Shown here piece by piece: positions 7,169 to 15,359 of a stretch of DNA of 64,000 nucleotides (position 1 is the stretch's first letter; each line of letters begins with the position of its first letter). The notes beneath the pieces are model-generated. The model ran no database searches. It was not told where the DNA came from and was given only the letters and a program-made list of their open reading frames with translations. Source of the DNA: Salinisphaera sp. Q1T1-3 (GTDB taxonomy: Bacteria > Pseudomonadota > Gammaproteobacteria > Nevskiales > Salinisphaeraceae); assembly GCF_003602005.1 (NCBI RefSeq), contig NZ_QZWD01000005.1, forward strand, positions 1 through 64,000, given 5' to 3'. Both the position numbers and the translations under genes were made by a program.

Positions 7169-9414
7169 AGGTTCACCTTGAGTGTGAGATAGACAGATCG
7201 GGGCTGAACAGGTTGGACGACCGGGAAGCCGAGATACGCATACGTGTTGAATGCTTTGTTATCGCCGAGATTCACGCCCGAGACCTGGACGCTATAACGG
7301 CTGAACGTGTACGCCGCCTGTGCGTCGATCAGGGCATATCCGGGCACGGAGACAGTATTCGGCAAGGTATCTTCGCGTGCGCCGAGCGCGGTGACACCAG
7401 CCCCCAGCGATAGGCCTTTCGCCGGTCCGGAAAGCCAGCGATAGCGTGCGGCAAGCCGGCCGCTGCTGCGCGGTACGCGCGCCAAGCGCTCACCGACCGG
7501 GATCGTGTCGTCACGCGTCACTTCGGCGTCTGTATAGGCGTAGTTGGCTGTGAGTGAAAAGGCCGGTACTGGCTCCCACGTGAGATCGGCCTCCACGCCC
7601 TGAGCGCGTTGTTGCCCGGTCTGAATCGAAAAACCCGGATGGGTCGGATCAGCCGTGGGCATGTTCTCTCGTGTTTGCCGGAAGAAGGCGAGGGTGGCGT
7701 ACAAGCCCGAATCTGCCAGCGCCAGTTTGAACCCACCCGAGACGTTATCGGAGGTGATGGGTTTGGGCGCCTCTTGCCCCGTGAAGGCGAATGCGCCGCG
7801 AAAGCCCGTGGCATAGCCGGCAAAAAGGGAGATGCCCCGCCACATGTCGAAGGTCGCGCCAAGGCGCGGTGAGACGCGACGATAGGTCTGATCGGTGTTC
7901 TGCTCTTTTTCGTAGAACTGAAGTTGCGTCAGTCGAAGCGATCCCGTCAGACCGAGACGCCCGTAAGTGGCTTGATCCTGAACATAGGCCGCTTGGGTTC
8001 GATAGCGATCGGTCTGTTTCAGCGTCGTCGCCAATCGGGGGCCGAAGGACAGATCGTAGCGAGGATCTACGAGATCGATCGTGCCACGGGCCACGCCGTT
8101 GAAACCCAGGTCGGACGAAAAGTTGGTGCGATCGTAATTGACCCCGGCCAGCCACCGATGCGTGCCGCCCAGCCAATGCACGCTGTCGGTCACATTGGCA
8201 TCGAAGGCCGCCTCGTCGATATGCCCGATGATATCGAGCGGCACGATGGGGTATCGCGTTGGCGTCGCCGGGTCTGGCGGATACAGTTGCGGATAGACGA
8301 AACTCCCGTATTCCGCCGTCTCGTTGTGATAATAGCGCCCCGTAAGCTGCCCTTTTAGCGTGTCATTGAACGTATGCTGTAGCTGAACCGTAACAATCTG
8401 ACTTTTGTTCTGTGTTTCCGGCTGACCCTCGGGCGTACCCGGAAATGCGTTGCGCTCAAGTTTTCCCGCGAGTGCCTGCATTGCCGGTAAGCCGGAATAT
8501 TCGAGCCGGCTATCGCGATTGAACTGGCCGTATACTGATAATTTCGTTTTCGGGCTGAGCTGAAACGACAGGCTCGGCTTGAGCGACGAGCGATGGCCGT
8601 GGACCTGATCGATCCAACTCTCATTGTCTTGATACTCACCCGCAATCCGGAAATTGACGCGTGATGACAGCGGACCGGTGACGTCAAAATACGGATCGAG
8701 CGTGTTGTCGCTTCCGATTCGCATGGCAACATAGCCTTTGCCATCTTTAGACGGCGCTTCGGACTCGACGTTGATGAGGCCGCCGAGCGGGGCGCCAAGG
8801 CCGCCGCCATACAGTGCCGCGTTCGGGCCTTTGAGCACCGCGAAGCGCCGTACGCCGACCAGGCTCGTGGGCGCGGTCTCGGCCGCGTTGCCAAACAACG
8901 GCAAACCATCGACATAGACTTCGGCCGGGAATCCACGAATAAGAATCGGCAAGAAAAGATCGGCATCCGGCTGGCTGGGTACCACGCCTGATACGTTGAC
9001 CAGCGCGTCCGCCAGTGTTCGATCGTCCTGGTCCTGGATCATCTGCCGATCGATGACTTGCACTGACTGCGGGATCTTGAGCAACGGGGTGTTGGTCCGG
9101 GTCGCCGCATGTGTTTCGGTAATGGTGTAAGGGCCGGCGAGAAACGACGCGGGGGCTGTGACCGTCAGTGCTGGCAGTTGGGTGATCGGTGCCGCTTCAG
9201 GGCGCTGTGCTGAACCCGGGATCTGCGTCGATGATGTCGGTGATCGGTCCACGCGCATCTGCGATGACGGGGCCGCGCTCAGCGGGGGGCGCCGACCCTG
9301 CCATGGTGATTCCGCCGCCGCTGACGAGACCGGGGTCGCCGCAATCAGCGTCGTCGTAGCAACGCCAAGCGCCGTTAGAACCTCGGGGTTGAGGCGCAAC
9401 GAGGTGAGCGGCAT
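7165..9414 (-). CDS. TonB-dependent outer-membrane receptor, siderophore type
   Basis: About 749 residues: a signal peptide ending near VSSAAA, a plug domain (TVTAPASFLAGPYTITETHA..., IPQSVQVIDRQMIQDQ, TLADALVNVSGVV, then ILIRGF and VDGLPL), and a 22-strand barrel ending RSVYLTLKVNL. The plug pattern is that of siderophore receptors (FhuA/FoxA-like), which import a metal chelate into the periplasm using TonB. The 820-residue reading from 9627 is too long; the ATG at 9414 gives the signal peptide directly. The stop overlaps the DJ-1/isonitrile hydratase-like gene, and a GlxA-type regulator is divergent 87 bp away. No clear Fur box was seen. The ligand is unknown. Confidence 0.93.
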   Translation of the reverse strand: MPLTSLRLNPEVLTALGVATTTLIAATPVSSAAAESPWQGRRPPLSAAPSSQMRVDRSPTSSTQIPGSAQRPEAAPITQLPALTVTAPASFLAGPYTITETHAATRTNTPLLKIPQSVQVIDRQMIQDQDDRTLADALVNVSGVVPSQPDADLFLPILIRGFPAEVYVDGLPLFGNAAETAPTSLVGVRRFAVLKGPNAALYGGGLGAPLGGLINVESEAPSKDGKGYVAMRIGSDNTLDPYFDVTGPLSSRVNFRIAGEYQDNESWIDQVHGHRSSLKPSLSFQLSPKTKLSVYGQFNRDSRLEYSGLPAMQALAGKLERNAFPGTPEGQPETQNKSQIVTVQLQHTFNDTLKGQLTGRYYHNETAEYGSFVYPQLYPPDPATPTRYPIVPLDIIGHIDEAAFDANVTDSVHWLGGTHRWLAGVNYDRTNFSSDLGFNGVARGTIDLVDPRYDLSFGPRLATTLKQTDRYRTQAAYVQDQATYGRLGLTGSLRLTQLQFYEKEQNTDQTYRRVSPRLGATFDMWRGISLFAGYATGFRGAFAFTGQEAPKPITSDNVSGGFKLALADSGLYATLAFFRQTRENMPTADPTHPGFSIQTGQQRAQGVEADLTWEPVPAFSLTANYAYTDAEVTRDDTIPVGERLARVPRSSGRLAARYRWLSGPAKGLSLGAGVTALGAREDTLPNTVSVPGYALIDAQAAYTFSRYSVQVSGVNLGDNKAFNTYAYLGFPVVQPVQPRSVYLTLKVNL

Positions 9415-9501
9415 ACAAGGATGATCTGATTGGTCCGAGATGGTGACAGTGTGACGATTGGCCGCATTCGAAGTACGACAATCTTCATCTAATATCTGCC
9501 A

Positions 9502-10470
9502 ATGGTTACGACACGCGCCGTTGCGATACTCACCTTTCCAAGGTGCCAAATTCTGGATGTGACCGGGCCCGCCATGGTGTTCGAAGCAGCGAATGATCTG
9601 ATCGACGATCGCTGCTACGACATTCATATTCTCTCGGTAGCCGGCGGACTTGTCTCTTCGAGCAGTGCGGTCGTGTTATCGACACGCTCGATTGTCGAAT
9701 TGGCGCCGGAATGCATCGACACCTTGCTGATTGCCGGCGGCGAGGCAGCCGGTCTGGACGCCTTGATCGCCGACCCGCGTGCGCGTGATTGGGCGGTCGC
9801 GGGCAGCAAGGCTGCACGGCGCTATGGCTCAGTCTGTACCGGCACATTTGCGCTGGCCGGCTATGGTCTGATAGGAACCCGCCATGTGACGACCCACTGG
9901 TCCGCCTGCGAGCGACTCGCCCGCCAACTGCCGAATGCCAAGATCAATCGCGATGCGGTATTCGTCAACGACGGCCGTCTCTGGACATCGGCCGGGGTGA
10001 CGTCCGGCATCGATATGTGTGTGGAGATGGTGGCGCAGGATCTCGGTGTCTCGGTCGCACACCGGATCGCCAAACGCCTTGTGCTGGCCGAAAGACGGCC
10101 GAGCCATCAACGGCAACTAAGCCCTGTACTGCGTGCTCAATTCGAAGCCGATGCGCCCTTTGCCGAACTGATCGAGCACATACAAAACGACCTGTCGGCC
10201 TGTTTGAGCGTGACACGGCTTGCACAGCACGCCGCCATGAGCGAGCGGACCTTTCACAGACGCTTTACCCAAAGTATCGGCATGTCACCGGCGCGGTTTG
10301 TGCAAATTGCACGATTGGAACACGTCCGCAAACTGCTCGCGACGGATTCATCCTTGAAAGAGATCGCTTCAAGGACGGGCTTTTCAGGTTCCGCTTCTTT
10401 ATCGAGCGCCTTCAAACGATGCTTCGGGTTATCACCTGAGCGCTTTCGCGCTTCGTTGAAACATCGATAG
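9502..10470 (+). CDS. GlxA-type transcriptional regulator (DJ-1/PfpI sensor plus AraC DNA-binding domain)
   Basis: 322 residues. Residues 1-190 form a DJ-1/PfpI domain with an intact elbow cysteine (YGSVCTGTFALAGYG) and the THWSA and SAGVTSGIDM segments. Residues 215-322 form an AraC-type double helix-turn-helix (SVTRLAQHAAMSERTFHRRF... and LKEIASRTGFSGSASLSSAF). Proteins of this build usually activate nearby catabolic genes in response to a small molecule. It is divergent from the TonB receptor and the isonitrile-hydratase-like gene, so those are the likely targets. The sensor domain resembles the enzyme it probably controls. No strong ribosome binding site is visible before the ATG. Confidence 0.93.
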   Translation: MVTTRAVAILTFPRCQILDVTGPAMVFEAANDLIDDRCYDIHILSVAGGLVSSSSAVVLSTRSIVELAPECIDTLLIAGGEAAGLDALIADPRARDWAVAGSKAARRYGSVCTGTFALAGYGLIGTRHVTTHWSACERLARQLPNAKINRDAVFVNDGRLWTSAGVTSGIDMCVEMVAQDLGVSVAHRIAKRLVLAERRPSHQRQLSPVLRAQFEADAPFAELIEHIQNDLSACLSVTRLAQHAAMSERTFHRRFTQSIGMSPARFVQIARLEHVRKLLATDSSLKEIASRTGFSGSASLSSAFKRCFGLSPERFRASLKHR

Positions 10471-10580
10471 CCAGTGCGTCCGCTGTCGTCCTATTCCGTC
10501 GAAGAACACGTTCGCGAGTCGAGATGCCCGGCTATTTCGGACAGCCAGATCAGGGGGTTGGACTTGGCCGGGGCCATTAG

Positions 10581-10618
10581 ACACTTCTGGCCTATGATTT
10601 GAGCATAGGAGGAAGTGT
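10581..10618. promoter_or_regulatory. Stem-loop over the ribosome binding site of the IS3 orfA remnant
   Basis: The arms ACACTTC..CCTATG (10581-10596) and CATAGG..GAAGTGT (10604-10618) pair around ATTTGAG. The right arm contains AGGAGG, the ribosome binding site of the orfA fragment at 10620. Such hairpins limit transposase translation from outside transcripts. The exact end of the element was not found. Confidence 0.5.
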
Positions 10619-10619
10619 A

Positions 10620-10709
10620 ATGAGTAGTCAGCGATATACCCCGGAATTCAAGGACGAAGCGGCTCGGCAAGTGCTGGATCGGGGATACCCAGTCGCCGAT
10701 GTAGCCGAG
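10620..10709 (+). pseudogene. IS3-family transposase OrfA, N-terminal fragment
   Basis: Starting at ATG 10620 with AGGAGG upstream, the frame reads MSSQRYTPEFKDEAARQVLD and then RGYPVADVAE. This is the standard beginning of IS3-group OrfA, a helix-turn-helix protein that is about 100 residues long when complete. After VAE (10709) the similarity ends abruptly and repeat copy C follows, so the rest of orfA and all of orfB are gone. It is an insertion scar beside the SdiA-regulated-type lipoprotein gene. Confidence 0.8.
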
Positions 10710-10746
10710 CATCCGATGCAGCCAATGGCGGTCAAAGAGAGTCTTC

Positions 10747-10807
10747 GAGTGCTCCGCCCTTGGGCGGCCGGCAGATACGACGCGCTGTCATACAGACGAC
10801 ATGAATC
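10747..10807 (+). repeat. IS-like dispersed repeat, copy C
   Basis: gagtgctccgcccttgggcg matches copy B (2180 onward), and the 33 bp at 10775-10807 match copy A (295-327) with one difference. It lies between the IS3 fragment and the start of the lipoprotein gene, so it is part of that gene's upstream region. Confidence 0.65.
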
Positions 10808-10851
10808 AGCCGCACGATTCCGGGTCCATTCGGGCCGTCTAGGGGGTCGGC

Positions 10852-13662
10852 ATGACAGGGCTGTGCATTCGGGGATCGGGTTGGTTACTGGCGGGCATGA
10901 CGGCCAGTGTGGTTGCGCTCGGCTTGACGGGCTGTAACGACGACGATGCGAACGTTTCGACCGGCGATACCGGAGCGGGGACACCGGCACCGGCTGCGGA
11001 CATCGCGTTTACGCCGCCCGGCCAGGGTGTGGCGGTCGATAACTACACGTTGACGGCCCAATACGATCTACCGGTCGCGCCCGACGCCGACAATCGGCTG
11101 GCCGACGAGGCATCGGCAGTGACCTGGGATCCGGATACCGACAGCCTGTTCGTGGTGGGTGACGGGGGCACGGCGGTCGTCCAGGTCAACAAGCAGGGCC
11201 GGCTCATCGACTCGATGGCGCTCGCGGCCGACGACGATAGCCCGTCCGGCCGTGCGTTCTACGATACCGAGGGCCTGACCTACGCCGGCGACGGCCAATT
11301 TGTGCTGGTGGAGGAGCGCGATCGGCGTATCAATCGATTCACCTACCAGCCCGGGGCCACGTTGACGCGTCAGGGCGTCGCCGCAATCAAGCTCGGCACA
11401 ACCATCGGCAACACCGGTCTCGAAGGCATCAGCCGCGACCCGTCCGCCAGCGGTTACGTACTGGTCAAGGAAAAACAGCCGATCGGTGTCTTCGCGACGC
11501 AGGTGGATTTTGCCGCGGGCACGGCCAGCAACGGCGGTCTCGATACCGAAAATTCGACCAATCTGTTCGATCCGGAGACGCTCGACGTCGCCGATCTGGC
11601 CGATGTTTATGCGGTCTCCAACGGGGTCGATCCGGGCAGCGCGAACTACGCTGACCTGTTGCTGCTCAGCCAGGAATCCGGCGTGATCGTGCAGACCGAC
11701 CACGACGGCCATATCCGCGGCCGTCTGGTAATCGGCGTTGCGGGCCAGAACGAGGGCATCACGATGGATGCCGATCACGTGATCTATACCGCCAACGAGA
11801 TGGGCGGCGGTGGCCCGCACAAGCCACAGCTGTGGGTATACACGCCGACCACGAACAGTCAGAACGTCGGCATCCATTCGCATATCTATGTGACGTATAA
11901 CCGCTCGATACAGGCGGGCAGCGGCGAAATCACGCTCGACAACGGCAACGGCGACAGCCGGCGCTTCGATGTCACCGACCGCCAGCATGTGGCGATCGTC
12001 GACGGGAACACGCTGGCGATCACGCCCGACGCACCCCTTGTTGCACAGCAGACGTATCGCATCGGTATTCCCGAGGGCGCCGTGGAAGAGACCGACGGCG
12101 GGGCCTTGCCGGCGTTGGCGAGCCTTGCCGACGCCCGTTTCACCACCGCCGCCGACGATATCGCGCCGCGCCTTGTTTCGACGGCGCCTGCCGACGGCGC
12201 AGGCGGCGTGACTGCCGACCGGATTCGGCTGCAGTTCAGTGAAGACATCCAGGCCGGTAGCGGCAGCCTTCATCTCCTGCAGGCCAACGGCGATACCACG
12301 GACATCGATGCATCCGATACGTCGCAGGTCGCCATCGACGGCGATACCGTGACCGTGTCACCGAGCGGCGGGCTCGCGGCTGGCGCGGATTATCGTGTCA
12401 CGATCGACGACAACGCCTTCACCGATCGCGTCGGCAACGCTTACGCCGGGCGCGCCGGCGATGACGCGCTCACCTTTCTCACCGGCGCGGGAACGGGCGC
12501 AACCCCGCTGGCCGCGGGCGATCTCCGATTCATCGGCGTCAACGGCCACGGCACCGACGCCATTGCCTTCATTCTGCTCAAGCCGGTCAACGCGACCACG
12601 CAGATCCAGTTCACCGACAAGGATTACGCCGCGTCGAGCGCGACGCCCTGGCCGGATAACGAAGCGGCTTACACCTGGACGGCCGATACCGATTACCCGG
12701 CCGGCACGGTGGTCACGATTACAACCGACGGCCCCCTGGCCGACAAGGGCATGGTCAGCGGCGAAGGCGGTGGCGTGAGCGCGTCGGGCGAGACCTATTA
12801 TGCGTTTGCCGGCCAGATCGATGATGCCGATGCCGGCCGGCTTTCGGTCGATCACTTCCTGGCCGCGATCAATACCGGCGGCGAGGCGGCGGGCGACATC
12901 CCGGCCACACTGGCATCGAGCGGTGCCTACCAGCATTTCGACGGGGCCAACGCCAAGTACAGCGGCTCGTTCGACGAGTCCGATCTGCCGGCTCTTGTTC
13001 AGCGCATCGACGATGCTGGCAACTGGCGCGTCAACGACGATGACGACGGTTTTGTGCTATCCGACGACGGCGCGTTCTTCGCGACCGCGCTGACACCGGC
13101 CAATACGCTGTTCGTCGGCGTGAATGGGTCCGGCACCGATGCCGTGGCTTTCATCCTGCTGGGCGGCGCCCGGGCCGGCACCCAGATCGGGCTGACCGAC
13201 AAGGACTACGATGCCGCGCGCACGCCGCACTGGCCGGATAACGAAGCCGCCTATACCTGGACGGCCGACGTCGATTATGCGCCCGGCACCCTCGTCACCG
13301 TCCAGCCCAAGACATTGACCGCGGACAAGGGCTCGGTGGTCGGCTCCGACGGCGGCATCGGCAAATCGGGCGAGACGATCTATGCCTTCGTTGGCCCGGT
13401 GGCAGACGCCGATGCCGGCTACCTCGCCGTACAGCGGTTCCTGGCTGCCATTCACATCGGCGACGAGACTGCCGGCGATATCCCGGCGGATCTGGCCACA
13501 ACCGGCCAGGCGATCAGCTTCGCCGCCGCCAATGCCCGATATGCCGGGGGTTTCGATAACCGGAACAACGGTCTGGCCGCACGCATTCGTGATACCGCCA
13601 ACTGGCAGACGGCGAGCGACGGCTTTTCGGTGATCGATAACAGCCTGTTCCCGAACGACTAG
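10852..13662 (+). CDS. Large lipoprotein: SdiA-regulated domain, Ig-like repeats and two C-terminal tandem repeats
   Basis: 936 residues. A signal peptide ends in a lipobox (LGLTGC), so the mature protein should be lipid-anchored at the cell envelope. Residues 60-320 match the SdiA-regulated beta-propeller family (EASAVTWDPDTDSLFVVGDG, DTEGLTYAGDGQFVLVEERD, TGLEGISRDPSASGYVLVKE). Residues 325-540 hold two bacterial Ig-like (SbsA-type) domains (VSTAPADGAGGV..IRLQFSEDIQAGSG). The C-terminal 390 residues are two copies of a domain of about 125 residues with GVNGxGTDAxAFILL, TDKDYxA, WPDNEAAYTWTAD and GETxYAF. The role is unknown; binding or surface functions are plausible. IS scars lie just upstream, and a terminator-like hairpin lies at 13846. 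Confidence 0.85.
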   Translation: MTGLCIRGSGWLLAGMTASVVALGLTGCNDDDANVSTGDTGAGTPAPAADIAFTPPGQGVAVDNYTLTAQYDLPVAPDADNRLADEASAVTWDPDTDSLFVVGDGGTAVVQVNKQGRLIDSMALAADDDSPSGRAFYDTEGLTYAGDGQFVLVEERDRRINRFTYQPGATLTRQGVAAIKLGTTIGNTGLEGISRDPSASGYVLVKEKQPIGVFATQVDFAAGTASNGGLDTENSTNLFDPETLDVADLADVYAVSNGVDPGSANYADLLLLSQESGVIVQTDHDGHIRGRLVIGVAGQNEGITMDADHVIYTANEMGGGGPHKPQLWVYTPTTNSQNVGIHSHIYVTYNRSIQAGSGEITLDNGNGDSRRFDVTDRQHVAIVDGNTLAITPDAPLVAQQTYRIGIPEGAVEETDGGALPALASLADARFTTAADDIAPRLVSTAPADGAGGVTADRIRLQFSEDIQAGSGSLHLLQANGDTTDIDASDTSQVAIDGDTVTVSPSGGLAAGADYRVTIDDNAFTDRVGNAYAGRAGDDALTFLTGAGTGATPLAAGDLRFIGVNGHGTDAIAFILLKPVNATTQIQFTDKDYAASSATPWPDNEAAYTWTADTDYPAGTVVTITTDGPLADKGMVSGEGGGVSASGETYYAFAGQIDDADAGRLSVDHFLAAINTGGEAAGDIPATLASSGAYQHFDGANAKYSGSFDESDLPALVQRIDDAGNWRVNDDDDGFVLSDDGAFFATALTPANTLFVGVNGSGTDAVAFILLGGARAGTQIGLTDKDYDAARTPHWPDNEAAYTWTADVDYAPGTLVTVQPKTLTADKGSVVGSDGGIGKSGETIYAFVGPVADADAGYLAVQRFLAAIHIGDETAGDIPADLATTGQAISFAAANARYAGGFDNRNNGLAARIRDTANWQTASDGFSVIDNSLFPND

Positions 13663-13845
13663 ATACGGGTTGTCTGTTGCAGGTGAGCAATAGAAGGCGG
13701 ATCACGGCGGGTTCGTGCTCATCGGGTTGGGATCGGCCTGACCGGGCGGGTTGGCGGTTGGCGGCGCGACTCAAGGTCCGAATTCCACATGCGTTCTCTT
13801 TATGCCGCGCTGCTGGCGCGGAACCGTCGGCCTGCGACGAACTCC

Positions 13846-13877
13846 AAAAGGCCCGTCGAGACGTCGATGGGCCTTTT
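13846..13877. terminator. Rho-independent terminator-like hairpin
   Basis: AAAAGGCCCGTCGA and TCGATGGGCCTTTT form a strong stem around a 4-base loop and would work in either direction. It lies 180 bp after the lipoprotein gene. Read on the minus strand, it follows the PEP-CTERM relic exactly as the similar hairpin at 19503-19530 follows the intact PEP-CTERM gene. Confidence 0.7.
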
Positions 13878-14085
13878 GTCCTGGGGCGATGGCCGCAGGC
13901 ACAGATGAGACCGCGAAGGCGTCGAGGCGGGCAGCCCAGGCACCAAGCGGATCAGCGAGCGATCCGGGTTGCGGCGCACGCAGACCGACAGGGCAGTGGT
14001 GTCGCCATGGGCAGCGTTGCCGATTTCGAGGGCCGTGTTCCGGCGATCGAGGACGATCGTGTTGGAGTCCGGCAGGCCGAAGCGA
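13878..14085 (-). pseudogene. Decayed 3' end of a PEP-CTERM gene
   Basis: On the minus strand this stretch resembles the 3' end of the intact PEP-CTERM gene at 19568-20269. It keeps LPDSNTIVLD, matching LPDFNTIVFN in the intact copy, then TALEIGN against TAFESDN. At DNA level gacgatcgtgttg and tccggcaggtcgaa-like words align in order with 19720-19760. The PEP motif and the anchor helix are no longer readable. A terminator hairpin of the same type follows at the same relative place. This is the remnant of a duplicated gene; only its C-terminal quarter is left. Confidence 0.65.
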
Positions 14086-15120
14086 TTAGGAGAGCCAGCC
14101 TGTCAACAGTTTTGATATTTTGTTCCTTGGCGGCGGTAGAGATTGGAGAGTCAGGCCGATCTCGTGCCCGCATGCCAGAAAACGATCCACCCGCGATTTC
14201 GGCATCAACGTGAAGATGTGAGAATCGCTATCGTCGTCGAAAATGATGATCGCGATATCGCTATGAGATAACTTTTTCGCGGCTTCGTTGAGATGCCGGC
14301 CGGTTAGATTTGTCTCTTCGTCGTTCGGAAGGGATATGTCGCCGATATTCAGCCCTCTGGATTCAACGATCAGGTTGATCTGATATGCCACATCCGCCGC
14401 GGTGGCTTTCCAGTCCATCTCGGCTATGAGGTTGTGTCTTGCAAAATAGCCTTTCTCGTCGTAAATCGCATCATGCCAGGAGAACTCCCGGCAATCGGAA
14501 AGTGTCATCTTTTTCCATCGGCCGCCTTTCGTCAAAAAGCCACGGGGATCTCGGGCGGGAAAAATCAGATGCTTTTCAATGTAATTGTCAGCCGCTGTAT
14601 CAAAGCCGCTCAGCATCTCGCCAAATTCTCGTAATGCATCGACGTTGACGTGTGGCTCTTTCACGACTGAAAGCTTTTCGCTGCGCGATAGATGTGGGTA
14701 ATGATGATTTAGAGCGTACTCCTCGACTAATGCGAACAGGCGCAGCATCTCGTCAAGAGAGTTCTGATCATCAACAGGTTTCCAGTGCTGCTCAATAGAA
14801 GCCAAGGATGGATGACCTGTTTCGAGCCAGGGTGATCTGGCTGCGGAGGAAACGACGACGCGTGCGTCGATTTCTTCATCCAGAACCGTCAAGCCGTATG
14901 TTGGATGCTCGCGGCCTGCGATCCCGAAATGAACGGCCGCAGGAACATAATAGCCTTTGTAATCCGGCACCGCCTCTTTGCGTACCTGGAGGTCCAGGCG
15001 CGGTTCTGTTCCGGTCGTGAAGCCGATAACCGATAAGTTCAGAAGTCTTTCGACTCTATCGCGGCTGAGCCGGTCGGCGGACAAAGGTGCGATTGCTCTT
15101 CTGGCGATATAGTAAGGCAA
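14086..15120 (-). CDS. Protein of unknown function, 344 residues
   Basis: Begins at a TTG (15120) with GGGGAAAG seven bases upstream; no ATG is available near the N-terminus. The protein is soluble, with no signal peptide or membrane segment. The N-terminal 100 residues (PYYIARRAIAPLSADRLS...) contain a beta-rich region, the middle is acidic and alpha-helical, and the C-terminus has SHSDIAIIIFDDDSDSHIFT followed by a basic tail. I do not recognise a family. The shape, with a late acidic strand-rich segment and moderately lower GC than its neighbours, is reminiscent of immunity-type proteins, but this is weak. Its 3' end abuts the PEP-CTERM relic, and it is downstream of the FNR-like gene with a 240-bp gap. 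Confidence 0.75.
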   Translation of the reverse strand: MPYYIARRAIAPLSADRLSRDRVERLLNLSVIGFTTGTEPRLDLQVRKEAVPDYKGYYVPAAVHFGIAGREHPTYGLTVLDEEIDARVVVSSAARSPWLETGHPSLASIEQHWKPVDDQNSLDEMLRLFALVEEYALNHHYPHLSRSEKLSVVKEPHVNVDALREFGEMLSGFDTAADNYIEKHLIFPARDPRGFLTKGGRWKKMTLSDCREFSWHDAIYDEKGYFARHNLIAEMDWKATAADVAYQINLIVESRGLNIGDISLPNDEETNLTGRHLNEAAKKLSHSDIAIIIFDDDSDSHIFTLMPKSRVDRFLACGHEIGLTLQSLPPPRNKISKLLTGWLS

Positions 15121-15359
15121 GGTCTTTCCCCAATAGCTATCGATGTGGCATCGATGAGGCGGGCCCGTGGTTGTTCTTTTGAGTCGTGCCGGAACGTATA
15201 TCGAACGTGCTGACTTTCTTTGATTTTATCGCGCTTTCGGAAATAACGATCGGGCTGCGTGGTTCGCGCTGTAAAATGCGGGACGCTTGATTTTCGCAGC
15301 ACGATTGATGTCATAGCCGAATGCCATGGCGCGTTGGTCGAAAAGACGATCGATGGCCA

